Origin: Schwartzia succinivorans DSM 10502
GTDB lineage: Bacteria; Bacillota; Negativicutes; Selenomonadales; Selenomonadaceae
Assembly (NCBI RefSeq): GCF_900129225.1
Contig: NZ_FQUG01000005.1
Coordinates: 1 to 64,000 of the forward strand
Direction: 5' to 3'
Length of the DNA stretch: 64,000 nucleotides
The notes beneath the pieces are model-generated. The model saw only the letters and a list, made by a program, of their open reading frames with translations, was not told the DNA's origin and searched no databases. Shown here in pieces: positions 54,003 through 62,757 of the stretch (the stretch's first letter is position 1; the number at the start of each line of letters is the position of its first letter). The position numbers and the translations under genes were made by a program.

Positions 54003-54356
54003 ATGAAAAAGATTGCTATTTTTAACTGCGTCATGGCCAATGAACGCTGTACAAGCTCCGGGTGCTTTAAGGCATTTAATAACAAGGAAGCTGCTTTTGA
54101 GCGGTATGCAGAGGAGGGCGCAGAGCTGATGGCTTTTGTGCGCTGCAATGACTGCGGCCACGATTGGGATAATGACGAAAACCTCGCGAAGAAGATAGAC
54201 CGTCTGAAGGATATCGGCGTAGAGGTTGTGCATTTCGGTGCCTGCACGATTCATAACGGCAAGGAATGCAAGTTCATTACTCGTTTGGGCGAGAAGTTCA
54301 ACGAAATGGGCATTGAGACTGTACGCGGAACGCACAGAACACATAAAGCAAGTTAA
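54003..54356 (+). CDS. CGGC-domain putative metal-binding protein
   Basis: 117 aa. Cys-rich: NCVMANERCTSSGCF, RCNDCGHDW (in place of the CGGC motif) and GACTIHNGKECKFITRLG. This matches the CGGC-domain family (PF08821) seen in anaerobes and archaea, thought to bind metal or an Fe-S centre; here the motif is C-N-D-C. No signal peptide. AGGAGG 9 nt before ATG 54003 sets the start. Single-gene unit with its own terminator. Confidence 0.78.
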   Translation: MKKIAIFNCVMANERCTSSGCFKAFNNKEAAFERYAEEGAELMAFVRCNDCGHDWDNDENLAKKIDRLKDIGVEVVHFGACTIHNGKECKFITRLGEKFNEMGIETVRGTHRTHKAS

Positions 54357-54372
54357 TATTGATTTGAAAAGA

Positions 54373-54413
54373 GGCTGTGAAAAATGCGAAGGTATTTTTC
54401 ACAGCCCTTTTTT
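54373..54413 (+). terminator. Terminator after the CGGC gene
   Basis: GGCTGTGAAAAAT / ATTTTTCACAGCC, 8-nt loop, then a T run, which merges with the marR promoter region. Confidence 0.9.
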
Positions 54414-54414
54414 A

Positions 54415-54475
54415 TTGACATGACATGAAAATCAGTGTATAGTTGATGACATCAATTATTGACTTTATCAACTAT
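54415..54475 (+). promoter_or_regulatory. marR-RND operon promoter and operator
   Basis: TTGACA (54415-54420), 17-bp spacer, TATAGT (54438-54443). Overlapping it are ATAGTTGAT (54439-54447) and inverted ATCAACTAT (54467-54475), and within them TTGATGACATCAA at 54443-54455. Typical MarR-type operator overlapping its promoter. Confidence 0.78.
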
Positions 54476-54490
54476 ATTGGGGTGAAAATT

Positions 54491-54967
54491 ATGCAGGATA
54501 ATCTTGCTATAGCCCACAGCTTCGGGTGTCTTCATAGAAATGCAAAGGCATATATCGTAGATGCCTGCCGTGCGTGGAATCTTACATATTCGGAATACGT
54601 GCTGCTGCTCCGGCTCTATGAGGAGGAGGGACGCAGTCAGGAGGAGCTTGCGGCGGAGCTTGATCTGGACAAGGCGGCAATAACGAGGAGTATACAGCTT
54701 CTTGAGCAGAAAAATTTCCTGCGCAGGGAAACGGACGCAAAGGACAAGCGCAGAAAGCATCTTTTTGTCACGGAGTACGCCCGTACTCAGCAGAATGAAC
54801 TGCAGGATATTCTTGGTACGTGGGTGGAATATCTTTCCGAGGGGATTTCAAAAAGCGAGCAGGATATCGTAGTGCAGGCGCTTACAAAGCTTGCGGTGCG
54901 CTCAGGCGAAGCGGATTTTATCGGAAATGTGCGCAAGCGGATTCGTAAGGAGGTGAAAAGGTCATGA
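54491..54967 (+). CDS. MarR family repressor
   Basis: 158 aa. MarR winged helix: RSQEELAAELDLDKAAITRSI (recognition helix), then LEQKNFLRRETDAKDKRRKHLFVTE with the wing RRETDAKDKR. Dimer helices flank it. ATG 54491 (after GGGGTG) is used rather than the upstream in-frame start. Likely autoregulated through the 54439-54475 site and by an efflux substrate. Stop overlaps the adaptor gene by 4 nt. Confidence 0.92.
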   Translation: MQDNLAIAHSFGCLHRNAKAYIVDACRAWNLTYSEYVLLLRLYEEEGRSQEELAAELDLDKAAITRSIQLLEQKNFLRRETDAKDKRRKHLFVTEYARTQQNELQDILGTWVEYLSEGISKSEQDIVVQALTKLAVRSGEADFIGNVRKRIRKEVKRS

Positions 54968-56049
54968 GGAAAAGAGCGGTAATGGCAGCAGCATGCGTGC
55001 TTCTGGTGCTTGCATCGGGCTGCGGGAAAAAGGAAGAAGCTGCGGCGCGTCCGCCAATGGTAAAATATCAGCGCGTTTCGGAAAGCACCGCGGAGTCCGC
55101 ATCGTCTTACGCGGGTACGGTAAGAGGAAGATATGAGACAAATCTCGCGTTTCAGGTAGGCGGACAGATTCTTTCGCGAAATGTGCAGCTTGGCGACAGG
55201 GTGGCGGCAGGTCAGGTGCTCATGACAATAGATCCGAAGGATGTCGCTCAGAAAGTAAATCAGGGCGACGCGGCAGTGCAGTCTGCTGAGGCACAGCTTG
55301 CGCTGGCAGAGGCGAATTACGCACGCTATCAGCAGCTCTACGCGGCAGACGCGGTATCGGCTATGGTGCTTGACCAGTACAGGACATCCTACGAAGCGGC
55401 TCTTGCTGCGTATAACAATGCGGCAGCCCAGGCGGCGCAGGCACAGAACGCGCTTTCATATACGCAGCTCACCGCTACAGGCGACGGCGTCATATCCGCA
55501 GTAAACGCGGAAGCAGGGCAGGTGGTAGCCGCAGGCACTCCTGTTATGTCGCTTGTTCAGACGGGAGAGCTTGAAATCGAGATAAACGTTCCTGAGAGCA
55601 AGGTGGCGGAATTTACCGCAGGAAAGCCCTGCACAGTGTCCTTCTGGGCGCTGAACGGCGCATCGGCAGCGGGAACAGTGCGCGAGACTGCTCCTATGGC
55701 GGACCCTGTGTCACGTACCTACAAGGTTCGCGTTTCCGTGCCGAATCCGCCGCAGGGCATGGCACTCGGCATGACGGCGAATGTGTCCTTTGAGGACGGC
55801 AGTGCGCCTGCAGAAAGAAGTGTGCTGCTTCCCATGTCGGCAATCTATCAGACGGGAGACAGTCCGCAGGTGTGGGCAGTTGATGCGGAGAACAGGGTTC
55901 ATCTGAAAAATGTATCGGTTGAAAAATTTGACGGCAACAATGTGCGCGTTTCAGGACTTTCAAATGATGATATCGTTGTCACGGCAGGAGTTCACCGCCT
56001 GCAGGAGGGGCTTTTGGTGCGGCTCGGGACAGAGGGTGACAAGCCATGA
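54964..56049 (+). CDS. RND efflux periplasmic adaptor lipoprotein, pump 2
   Basis: 361 aa. Signal with lipobox LASGC (Cys ~20), so a lipoprotein. Lipoyl halves (YETNLAFQVGGQILSRNVQL, YTQLTATGDGVISAVNAEAG), an Ala-rich helical hairpin with many A/Q (AQLALAEANYARYQQLYAAD) and beta-barrel VSFWALNGASAAGTVRETAP and PMSAIYQTGDSPQVWAVD follow. Adaptor between pump and an outer-membrane channel. Coupled by 4-nt overlaps to marR and to the pump gene. Confidence 0.93.
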   Translation: MRKRAVMAAACVLLVLASGCGKKEEAAARPPMVKYQRVSESTAESASSYAGTVRGRYETNLAFQVGGQILSRNVQLGDRVAAGQVLMTIDPKDVAQKVNQGDAAVQSAEAQLALAEANYARYQQLYAADAVSAMVLDQYRTSYEAALAAYNNAAAQAAQAQNALSYTQLTATGDGVISAVNAEAGQVVAAGTPVMSLVQTGELEIEINVPESKVAEFTAGKPCTVSFWALNGASAAGTVRETAPMADPVSRTYKVRVSVPNPPQGMALGMTANVSFEDGSAPAERSVLLPMSAIYQTGDSPQVWAVDAENRVHLKNVSVEKFDGNNVRVSGLSNDDIVVTAGVHRLQEGLLVRLGTEGDKP

Positions 56050-59000
56050 GGAATCTGACCGAGGTATCACTGAAAAATAAGGATCTTGTCTGGTATTTTA
56101 TAGTTGTTGCGTTCCTGGCAGGAATATTCTCCTTTTCAAAGCTCGGGCGCATGGAGGACCCCGATTTCACCATACGCACCATGGTTGTTACGGCGGCATG
56201 GCCTGGCGCAAGCGCGGATTTGATGGAGGAGCAGGTAACAGACAAGCTGGAAAGAAAGTTTCAGGACCTTCCGGGTATTGATAACATCGAAAGCTTTACG
56301 CGGGCAGGACAGACCTGCATATACGTTTCCCTGCGGGAGGACTTGGACGCATCTCTTATACGAACCAGCTGGAGAGATATCCGGAATTTCGGCAATGACA
56401 TAAAAGAGGACCTTCCTGACGGCGTGTACGGCCCTTATTATGACGACCGTTTTGATGACGTTTTCGGCTCAATTTACGCTATCACGGGAGACGGCTATTC
56501 CTACGAGGAAATGCGCCGCGCCGCAGAAAAAGCGCGCCGCCTTATACTGCAGGTTCCGAATGTTCAGAAGGTAGAGCTTCTGGGAGTTCAGGAGGAAAAA
56601 GTCTACGTGGAAATCGAGAATGCAAAGCTGGCATCTCTCGGTATTCCGCCAACGGCAATATCCTCTGCCATAAAAAGCCAGAATATAATAAGTCCGTCGG
56701 CAATGGTGGAAACAGAAACGGACAATGTGTATCTCCGCATCACAGGTACCTTTGATGACCTTGAGGCTATCAGAGAAACTCCTGTATCAGCCAACGGAAA
56801 AATATTCCGTCTCGGTGATATAGCGACTGTTGAGCGCCGTACCGCAGAGCCGATGGACCCGAAGATGTACTACAACGGCGAGCCTGCCATAGGAATCGCC
56901 GTGTCAATGGAGCCCGGCGGAAATGTGCTTGAGCTGGGGGATGACCTGGATGAGCTGATAAAGAAAATCAGCGACAGCGAGCCTGTGGGGCTTGAAATAC
57001 ATCAGGTATCAGACCAGCCGAAGGTTGTCGAGGAATCCATCAGCGAATTTGTAAGTACCTTAAGGGAAGCGGTCATAATCGTCCTTATCGTGAGCTTTTT
57101 GAGTCTCGGAATGAGGACGGGCATGGTGGTGGCAGGCTGTATTCCTCTGGTACTGGTAGCGACCTTCTGCGGCATGTATATCATGGGCATAGATTTGCAG
57201 AAGGTATCTCTGGGTTCGCTTATCATTTCATTGGGATTGTTTGTTGATGATGAAATCATAGCCGTTGAAATGATGAGCGTGAAGCTTGAAGAGGGCCTCA
57301 GCCGTATGGAGGCGGCGTGCTACGCATTCCGCGCAACGGCGATGCCGATGCTCACGGGAACACTCATCACCTGCATGGGCTTTATACCGATAGCCTTTGC
57401 AAAGGGAATTACCTCGGAATTCTGCCAGTCAATGTTCCCTGTTATAGCGATGTCGCTTCTCGTTTCCTGGGTTATCTCCGTCATGGTGGCTCCGCTTTTC
57501 GGCACATATCTGATCAAGGTTAAGGTCACGGACGAAACCGGCAGTAAAAAGAACGACATGTATCAGAGCAGATTTTACGTGATTTTCCGCAGTGTGCTGA
57601 AATGGTGCCTTACTCATAAGGCTGTTGTTATTGCTGCTACGGCAGGTGTTTTCGCGGCTTCGGTAGTTCTCATGGACCATGTTCATCAGGAATTTTTCCC
57701 TCAGTCCGTGCGGCCGGAAATCATAATGTCCATGCGCCTGCCGGAGGGAAGCTCCCTTAAGGATACTGAGGAGGAAGGCAGACGCTTCGCGGAGTTCCTT
57801 GATGCCCACAGCGATAAGATAAATAATTATTCCTATTATGTGGGAACAGGCGCGCCGCGCTTTGTCCTGACCATTGACCCTGAAGCAGACGCGTCGAATT
57901 TTGCTCAGTTTGTCATCGTTTCAAAGGATGTGGACTCGCGAAATGAAATGACGGCGGCTATAAGAAAAGAGCTTTCGGATAATTTCCCCAACATTCGCCC
58001 GAACCTCCAGTACATACAGACAGGGCCGCCTGCCGATTATCCTGTTATGATGCGCGTGTCGGGCTACGACAAGGATGAGGTGCGCAGGATTTCGGATGAG
58101 GTAGTCAGAAGACTTGTGGCGGATGGCGGCTACGTAGATATAGGCCGCAACTGGAACGAAAAGACAAAGACGGTGCATCTTGAGCTTGACCAGGCGAAGC
58201 TCCGCGCCATGGGGATTTCGGGACAGCAGCTGGCGCAGACTCTCTACACGGAGATTTCGGGAGCAGGTATTGCCGAGTATTACAAGGGTGACCGCACCAT
58301 TGAGATACAGCTCCGGCTGAAGGACGTTGACAGAAGCGACCTTTCGAAGCTCAAGGATATTCAGGTATACATAGGCGAGAAGGGCTATGTGCCCCTTTCT
58401 CAGATTGCGAAGATTTCCTATGAGGCGGAGAACGGGCTTATATGGCGGTACAATCTCCTGCCAACCATAACGGTACAGGCAAATCTCGCGTCGGGCACAG
58501 GCAATGACGGCGCTATAGCCGCCTACGATATGACTGAGGACATAAGAAAGGAGCTTCCGCTGGGATATTCCATTACTCCTGCAGGCTCATTGGAGGACAG
58601 CGACACAGCCATGGACTTCCTGTTGACTCCTGTGCCTGTCACGGTATTCATCGTAGTGACACTTCTCATGATACAGCTTCGCAGGGTAAAGCTTGTGATA
58701 CTCACGCTTCTTACCGCGCCTATGGGCGTTATCGGCGTCACCTTCGGAATGCTGTTCTTTGACAAGGCACTGGGCTTTGTGGCGTATCTCGGAATACTTG
58801 CTCTCATGGGCATGATTATCCGAAACTCCGTTGTGCTTATCGACCAGATAGAAAAGCATCTTGAGGAGGGAGAGACGCCCTGGGATGCAGTGGTGGATTC
58901 CGCGATTAAGCGTTTCCGCCCGATAATGCTGACGGCGGCCACTACAATCCTCGGTATGCTGCCGCTTATGACGAGCGCCTTCTGGGGGCCGATGGCGACA

Positions 59001-59093
59001 GCTATCGCCTGCGGCCTTGTGATTGCGACAGCGCTGACGCTTCTGGTGCTTCCCACCATGTACGCCGCGGTTTACAGGATAAAAGAAGAGTAG
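56046..59093 (+). CDS. RND efflux pump, pump 2
   Basis: 1015 aa with 12 membrane segments and two large periplasmic loops. Starts MRNLTEVSLKNKDLVWYFIV; RMEDPDF and WPGASADLMEEQVTD are typical of the AcrB/MMPL-unrelated RND (HAE-like) group distinct from pump 1. Relay residues in LGLFVDDEIIAVEMM (~residue 400). MarR control suggests export of a phenolic or other toxic compound. Terminator at 59111. Confidence 0.94.
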   Translation: MRNLTEVSLKNKDLVWYFIVVAFLAGIFSFSKLGRMEDPDFTIRTMVVTAAWPGASADLMEEQVTDKLERKFQDLPGIDNIESFTRAGQTCIYVSLREDLDASLIRTSWRDIRNFGNDIKEDLPDGVYGPYYDDRFDDVFGSIYAITGDGYSYEEMRRAAEKARRLILQVPNVQKVELLGVQEEKVYVEIENAKLASLGIPPTAISSAIKSQNIISPSAMVETETDNVYLRITGTFDDLEAIRETPVSANGKIFRLGDIATVERRTAEPMDPKMYYNGEPAIGIAVSMEPGGNVLELGDDLDELIKKISDSEPVGLEIHQVSDQPKVVEESISEFVSTLREAVIIVLIVSFLSLGMRTGMVVAGCIPLVLVATFCGMYIMGIDLQKVSLGSLIISLGLFVDDEIIAVEMMSVKLEEGLSRMEAACYAFRATAMPMLTGTLITCMGFIPIAFAKGITSEFCQSMFPVIAMSLLVSWVISVMVAPLFGTYLIKVKVTDETGSKKNDMYQSRFYVIFRSVLKWCLTHKAVVIAATAGVFAASVVLMDHVHQEFFPQSVRPEIIMSMRLPEGSSLKDTEEEGRRFAEFLDAHSDKINNYSYYVGTGAPRFVLTIDPEADASNFAQFVIVSKDVDSRNEMTAAIRKELSDNFPNIRPNLQYIQTGPPADYPVMMRVSGYDKDEVRRISDEVVRRLVADGGYVDIGRNWNEKTKTVHLELDQAKLRAMGISGQQLAQTLYTEISGAGIAEYYKGDRTIEIQLRLKDVDRSDLSKLKDIQVYIGEKGYVPLSQIAKISYEAENGLIWRYNLLPTITVQANLASGTGNDGAIAAYDMTEDIRKELPLGYSITPAGSLEDSDTAMDFLLTPVPVTVFIVVTLLMIQLRRVKLVILTLLTAPMGVIGVTFGMLFFDKALGFVAYLGILALMGMIIRNSVVLIDQIEKHLEEGETPWDAVVDSAIKRFRPIMLTAATTILGMLPLMTSAFWGPMATAIACGLVIATALTLLVLPTMYAAVYRIKEE

Positions 59094-59110
59094 AATAGGC
59101 ATGAATAAAA

Positions 59111-59142
59111 GCTCCAAGGCATCTGACCTTGGAGTTTTTTCT
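59111..59142 (+). terminator. Terminator after pump 2
   Basis: CTCCAAGG / CCTTGGAG with 7-nt loop, then TTTTTTC. Confidence 0.9.
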
Positions 59143-59214
59143 TTATCTGGATATAGAATATGGTCAGAGCCTGTCCTATACTTTGGTGTAATACAGAAAA
59201 TCAAGGTGATATAA

Positions 59215-60081
59215 ATGACGAACACAAATGAATTTCAGCAGAAGCGCGTCCTTGCCGTGCATGACATTTCCTGTGTCGGCAAATGCTCCCTCACGGTGGC
59301 GCTTCCAATAATATCAGCGGCAGGTGTGGAATGCTCCGTTCTGCCTACGGCGGTGCTTTCAACGCACACAGGCGGCTTCAGGGACTTTACCTTCCGTGAC
59401 CTCACAGAGGATATACGCCCCATCATTGTGCACTGGAAATCCCTGGGAATTCATTTTGACGCGATATATACAGGTTATCTCGGCTCCTTCGAGCAGATAG
59501 ATATAGTCTCGGCACTTTTTGACGAGTTTGCCTCGGAGGATACTACAATAATCGTAGACCCGGTCATGGGTGACAACGGAACGCTCTACGCGGCTTTCGA
59601 CGATACCTTTCCGCCGGAAATGAAAAAGCTCTGCGGAAAGGCGGACGTCATTCTGCCGAATCTCACAGAGGCAACGGCCATGCTTGGCGAAAAATATAAG
59701 GACGGCCCGTATACGAAGAATTACATAGAAAAAATCTTCCGCCGTCTTGAGGAAGCAACCAACACGAAAAAAATCGTCCTGACAGGCGTGAACCTGGATA
59801 ATGAAAAAATGGGTGCCGCCACCTACGACGCGGAAACAGGAAACATTGACTACATCCTCGGAGAAAATATCCCGGGAAGATATCACGGTACGGGTGATGT
59901 ATTCGGCAGTGCTGTCGTCGGTGCCCTTGCAAACGGCATGAGCCTTGCCGACTCAGTACGCGCCGCCGTGGATTTTACTGTGGAAAGTATCCGCTGGACC
60001 GCAAAGGCTGGGACAGACATCCGATATGGAGTAAACTTCGAAGCAAACCTCGCAGGATATATTAAGAGCGTACAAGGATAA
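59215..60081 (+). CDS. Pyridoxamine/pyridoxal kinase family protein
   Basis: 288 aa. Ribokinase-type fold: VLAVHDISCVGKCSLTVALP at the N-terminus, PTAVLSTHTGGF, TIIVDPVMGDNG and the phosphate-binding RYHGTGDVFGSAVVGAL with catalytic Asp (GTGD). The sequence matches PdxY/PdxK-type pyridoxine kinases in Firmicutes and anaerobes (salvage of vitamin B6 to PLP). The start ATG 59215 has AGGTGAT upstream. It lies just before the SAM riboswitch unit but is separately transcribed. Confidence 0.88.
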   Translation: MTNTNEFQQKRVLAVHDISCVGKCSLTVALPIISAAGVECSVLPTAVLSTHTGGFRDFTFRDLTEDIRPIIVHWKSLGIHFDAIYTGYLGSFEQIDIVSALFDEFASEDTTIIVDPVMGDNGTLYAAFDDTFPPEMKKLCGKADVILPNLTEATAMLGEKYKDGPYTKNYIEKIFRRLEEATNTKKIVLTGVNLDNEKMGAATYDAETGNIDYILGENIPGRYHGTGDVFGSAVVGALANGMSLADSVRAAVDFTVESIRWTAKAGTDIRYGVNFEANLAGYIKSVQG

Positions 60082-60183
60082 TATTTGTTATGGCGGGGGA
60101 TTTACATCTGACCATAGACTTTGATATACTGATAATGGTTTTACAGCTCATTCCTTAGTGAGCCGGACCAAAATATTAAATTT

Positions 60184-60292
60184 CATATTGTGAACCATGA
60201 AGAGAAGGCGAGAGACAAGCTCGATGACCCTTCAGCAACCTGCCGCGCGTGCAAACGCGGTAAGGTGCTAAAGCTTGATCGATGGGAATATG
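60184..60292 (+). promoter_or_regulatory. SAM (S-box, SAM-I clan) riboswitch
   Basis: Core elements in order: P1 CATATT (60184-60189) pairing with AATATG (60287-60292), AGAGAAGGCGAGAGACAAGC, TCGATGACCCTTCAGCAACC and GGTAAGGTGCTAA. These fit the S-box rules: AAGG/CCTT and GAG/CTC stems, the GATGA internal loop, and the AAGGTGCTAA J3/4-P4 strand. A downstream terminator and the repeated GATGGG allow an exclusive switch. It may be the SAM-I/IV variant. Confidence 0.88.
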
Positions 60293-60304
60293 CGTAGATA
60301 CTGC

Positions 60305-60330
60305 AAGCCCATCAGACGATGGGCTTTTTT
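60305..60330 (+). terminator. Riboswitch expression-platform terminator
   Basis: AAGCCCATC, AGAC, GATGGGCTT, then TTTT. GATGGG at 60281-60286 could pair with the same CCCATC instead, an antiterminator. Confidence 0.85.
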
Positions 60331-60367
60331 GCTTGCGTCTCTTTATGGTCGAAAGGAGACGCTTTTT

Positions 60368-61099
60368 ATGTTGGAAAAAATGTTGATTCACGTACCCCAT
60401 GCTTCCCTCTATATCCCTGAGGAGTACATCCCGGACTACGATTTGGAGGTGCTGAGCCACGAGATGCTTGTTATGACGGACTGGTACTGCAACGAGCTTT
60501 TTGACTGCGAGGCAGAGATGGTAGCCATGCAGGTCAGCCGTCTCGTCTGTGACGTGGAAAGGTTCCGTGACGACAAGGACGAATCAATGAGCCGCCTCGG
60601 TATGGGACTGTATTACACGAAGAGCTCGGACAAGAAGGTATTCCGCAAGTTTTCCGAGGAAAAGAGGGAAGAGATTTTGACACGTTATTATGACCCGCAC
60701 CACGGAAGACTTGCCGCTGCTGTGGCAGAAAGGCTGAAAACTCACGGAGAATGTCTCATCATCGACGGCCATTCCTTCTATCCTGTGCCGCTGCCCTATG
60801 AGCTTGACCGCGAGGATAACCGCCCTGATATCTGTATCGGTACTGATGACTTCCATACGCCGAAGGCTTTGGTGGAGAAATGGGTGGATTACCTGAAGGG
60901 CTGCGGACTCTCGGTGAAAATCAACTCCCCCTTTGCAGGGGCGCTTGTTCCTATGGAGTATTACATGCGTGATGCCCGCGTCGGTTCCGTAATGATTGAG
61001 GTAAATCGCAGACTTTATATTGATGGGAAGGGACAGAAGACCGCTGATTTTGACAGGGTGAAGAAGGTTCTTAATGACATGATTCTGATGGCGGAATGA
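60368..61099 (+). CDS. N-formylglutamate amidohydrolase family protein
   Basis: 243 aa. The FGase (PF05013) signatures are present: IHVPHASLYIPEEYIPDYDL-type start, SRLVCDVERFRDDKDES, the DGHSFYP motif, and MIEVNRRLYID with Glu. The fold is a zinc-dependent deformylase/amidohydrolase. ATG 60368 has AAAGGAGA upstream, and earlier in-frame codons lie in the riboswitch terminator. SAM-riboswitch control implies a role in methionine or one-carbon metabolism rather than histidine breakdown; the true substrate is unknown. Confidence 0.86.
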   Translation: MLEKMLIHVPHASLYIPEEYIPDYDLEVLSHEMLVMTDWYCNELFDCEAEMVAMQVSRLVCDVERFRDDKDESMSRLGMGLYYTKSSDKKVFRKFSEEKREEILTRYYDPHHGRLAAAVAERLKTHGECLIIDGHSFYPVPLPYELDREDNRPDICIGTDDFHTPKALVEKWVDYLKGCGLSVKINSPFAGALVPMEYYMRDARVGSVMIEVNRRLYIDGKGQKTADFDRVKKVLNDMILMAE

Positions 61100-61209
61100 A
61101 AAGCACGTATAATATAATGGGAAGAAAAGAGAGGGAAATAGACACTTATTAATTTTCCGGCTGCAATGCGTATGGTAAAATAAGAAAGAATGAAAGGGGG
61201 ACGGGTGTA

Positions 61210-61884
61210 TTGCCCGTGTTTGATATGAAGAAATTGTGTATGATTATGATTGCCGCGTGGGTCCTGTTTTTGGGGCACACGGCGGAGGCTTACAGGCTGG
61301 ATGTCCGCACGCCCGGCGGGCAGACGGTATCTATCCTCAGACTTAGGATTGTGCTTTTTGTCAAGGATTATTATGGCGACAGCAAGTTCAGTCTGTTTTA
61401 TGATGAGAATGAGCGTGCGCTTTATTTTGATTGTCATGGAAGCGATGACGGGAAAATTCATTTTCAGGAGAGGAGGGAGTCTATCCCTGATACGGTAGAC
61501 AGGATGGTTCGGGGAGAGCTTGACCGTATAGGCAACCGTCCGATTGATAAGATATATTTGATGTCCTGCTATCAGGCGGCGCGGCATAAGAAGAATCCGG
61601 AGGAGCTTTATATCGGAGAATCGAAGGTTTTGGGCTGCCCCATCGTGGAAATGTTTCAGTTTCACGGTGTGCTGACTTCTGTATGGGAGAGCAATAAAAC
61701 TCATTTCTATGCAATCTGCTATGACGGTGATTATAACGATTTGTCTGATAAGTTTTACAGGAAAAATTTCAATGCAGTAATGGAGGCTGCGAAGGATGCC
61801 AAGCTGAAGTGGGCAGTCAGGATGCTGCGGAATATCAAAAAAGGAAGACTGAAAACCCATGATTTAGAGGAGTTGTTTGAGTAA
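61210..61884 (+). CDS. Exported protein with possible His/Cys dyad (clan CD-like)
   Basis: 224 aa from TTG 61210, which has AAAGGGGGA 8 nt upstream; ATG 61225 is the next in-frame Met. A signal peptide (LCMIMIAAWVLFLGHTAEA) comes first. Then a hydrophobic strand ends in YFDCHGSDDGK (His-Gly) and another ends in IDKIYLMSCYQAARHKK (Ser-Cys). The paired strand-HG and strand-xC layout is that of clan CD peptidases (caspase, CHAT, gingipain folds). No other domain. Peptidase activity is a hypothesis. A terminator follows at 61904. Confidence 0.6.
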   Translation: MPVFDMKKLCMIMIAAWVLFLGHTAEAYRLDVRTPGGQTVSILRLRIVLFVKDYYGDSKFSLFYDENERALYFDCHGSDDGKIHFQERRESIPDTVDRMVRGELDRIGNRPIDKIYLMSCYQAARHKKNPEELYIGESKVLGCPIVEMFQFHGVLTSVWESNKTHFYAICYDGDYNDLSDKFYRKNFNAVMEAAKDAKLKWAVRMLRNIKKGRLKTHDLEELFE

Positions 61885-61903
61885 ATAATTTTCCTTGGAA
61901 AAT

Positions 61904-61950
61904 AAAAGAGGTTCATTAGCTCAAAGGAGCTGGTGAACCTCTTTTGTTTT
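61904..61950 (+). terminator. Terminator after the clan CD-like gene
   Basis: AAAAGAGGTTCATTAGCTC / GAGCTGGTGAACCTCTTTT with a short loop, then TGTTTTT. Confidence 0.9.
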
Positions 61951-62035
61951 TGTGTTTTATGAGAATGGATGATGCTGATTAGATGATTGATAAGTCCTAT
62001 GGGTATGTAAAATCTAAAATATTATGTAAAATTAC

Positions 62036-62067
62036 TTGACATTATATATATATATATATAATGTCAA
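62036..62067. promoter_or_regulatory. 32-bp (TA)-rich perfect palindrome before a membrane-protein gene
   Basis: TTGACAT, an 18-bp run of TA, ATGTCAA: a perfect palindrome. It contains TTGACA on both strands and a TATAAT reading at 62057-62062, so it may be a promoter/cruciform site. The gene begins 27 nt later. Confidence 0.55.
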
Positions 62068-62093
62068 AAGAATCGTGAAATGGAGGGGGACAA

Positions 62094-62738
62094 ATGCGGG
62101 TAAGAAAATTTTGCTGGCTTGTCTTTTTTGTTACATTAGCGTATCTGGTAGGGTTCAAAATGGGTATATGGGGAGTTGATAATAAGAATCCGGCAGATCA
62201 GCAAATAGCAAAGACAAGTGCATCAAGCTCAAAGGATAAGAAAAAGACTTCAGATGACCGGGTAATGAGGGTCAGTGAAAATAAGGCTGAGTCTAAAGAA
62301 AGTTCTGAGCCGCGCAGTGATAATACAGCGAATAATAAGGGAAAAAAGAGCGAGCCAATAAATTATTCCAGGCAATCAGGACTTAGCGGCACTGTGGAAT
62401 CAGTAACACGTCCGAGATCGCTCACAGGACCGATGGGGACAGTGCAAGGACCGTTTGCTCTGATAAATCTAACAATTGTTAATCGAAGCAGTAATGCGGT
62501 GAGTATCGTGGGTTATGGTATAAAGCTGATTGACAAACAGGGCAGATCATATTCGCTTAGCAATGCGGCTATGGGAACATTATTTCACCTGCGGGAGGAT
62601 ACCTTTCATATGACAGATATTCAGCCGGGGATGAGTAAGACTGCTTATGTTGTATTCGCGATGCCGGCTGATGCGGTGCCGCATAAATTGCACATTCAGC
62701 CGCATGGATTTGGACCTTCCTTCGAAGTAGAAATTTAA
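62094..62738 (+). CDS. Membrane-anchored DUF4352-like protein
   Basis: 214 aa. One N-terminal membrane helix (FCWLVFFVTLAYLVGFKMG) is followed by a ~70-residue Ser/Lys-rich linker and a C-terminal ~110-residue immunoglobulin-like domain (FALINLTIVNRSSNAVSIVG, DTFHMTDIQPGMSKTAYVVF), resembling DUF4352 (TEFA-type extracellular). AATGGAGGGGG precedes ATG 62094. First gene of a run with a DUF805 protein and an Xre regulator. AT-rich. Function unknown. Confidence 0.68.
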   Translation: MRVRKFCWLVFFVTLAYLVGFKMGIWGVDNKNPADQQIAKTSASSSKDKKKTSDDRVMRVSENKAESKESSEPRSDNTANNKGKKSEPINYSRQSGLSGTVESVTRPRSLTGPMGTVQGPFALINLTIVNRSSNAVSIVGYGIKLIDKQGRSYSLSNAAMGTLFHLREDTFHMTDIQPGMSKTAYVVFAMPADAVPHKLHIQPHGFGPSFEVEI

Positions 62739-62757
62739 ATAAAAGGAGATGTTGGAA

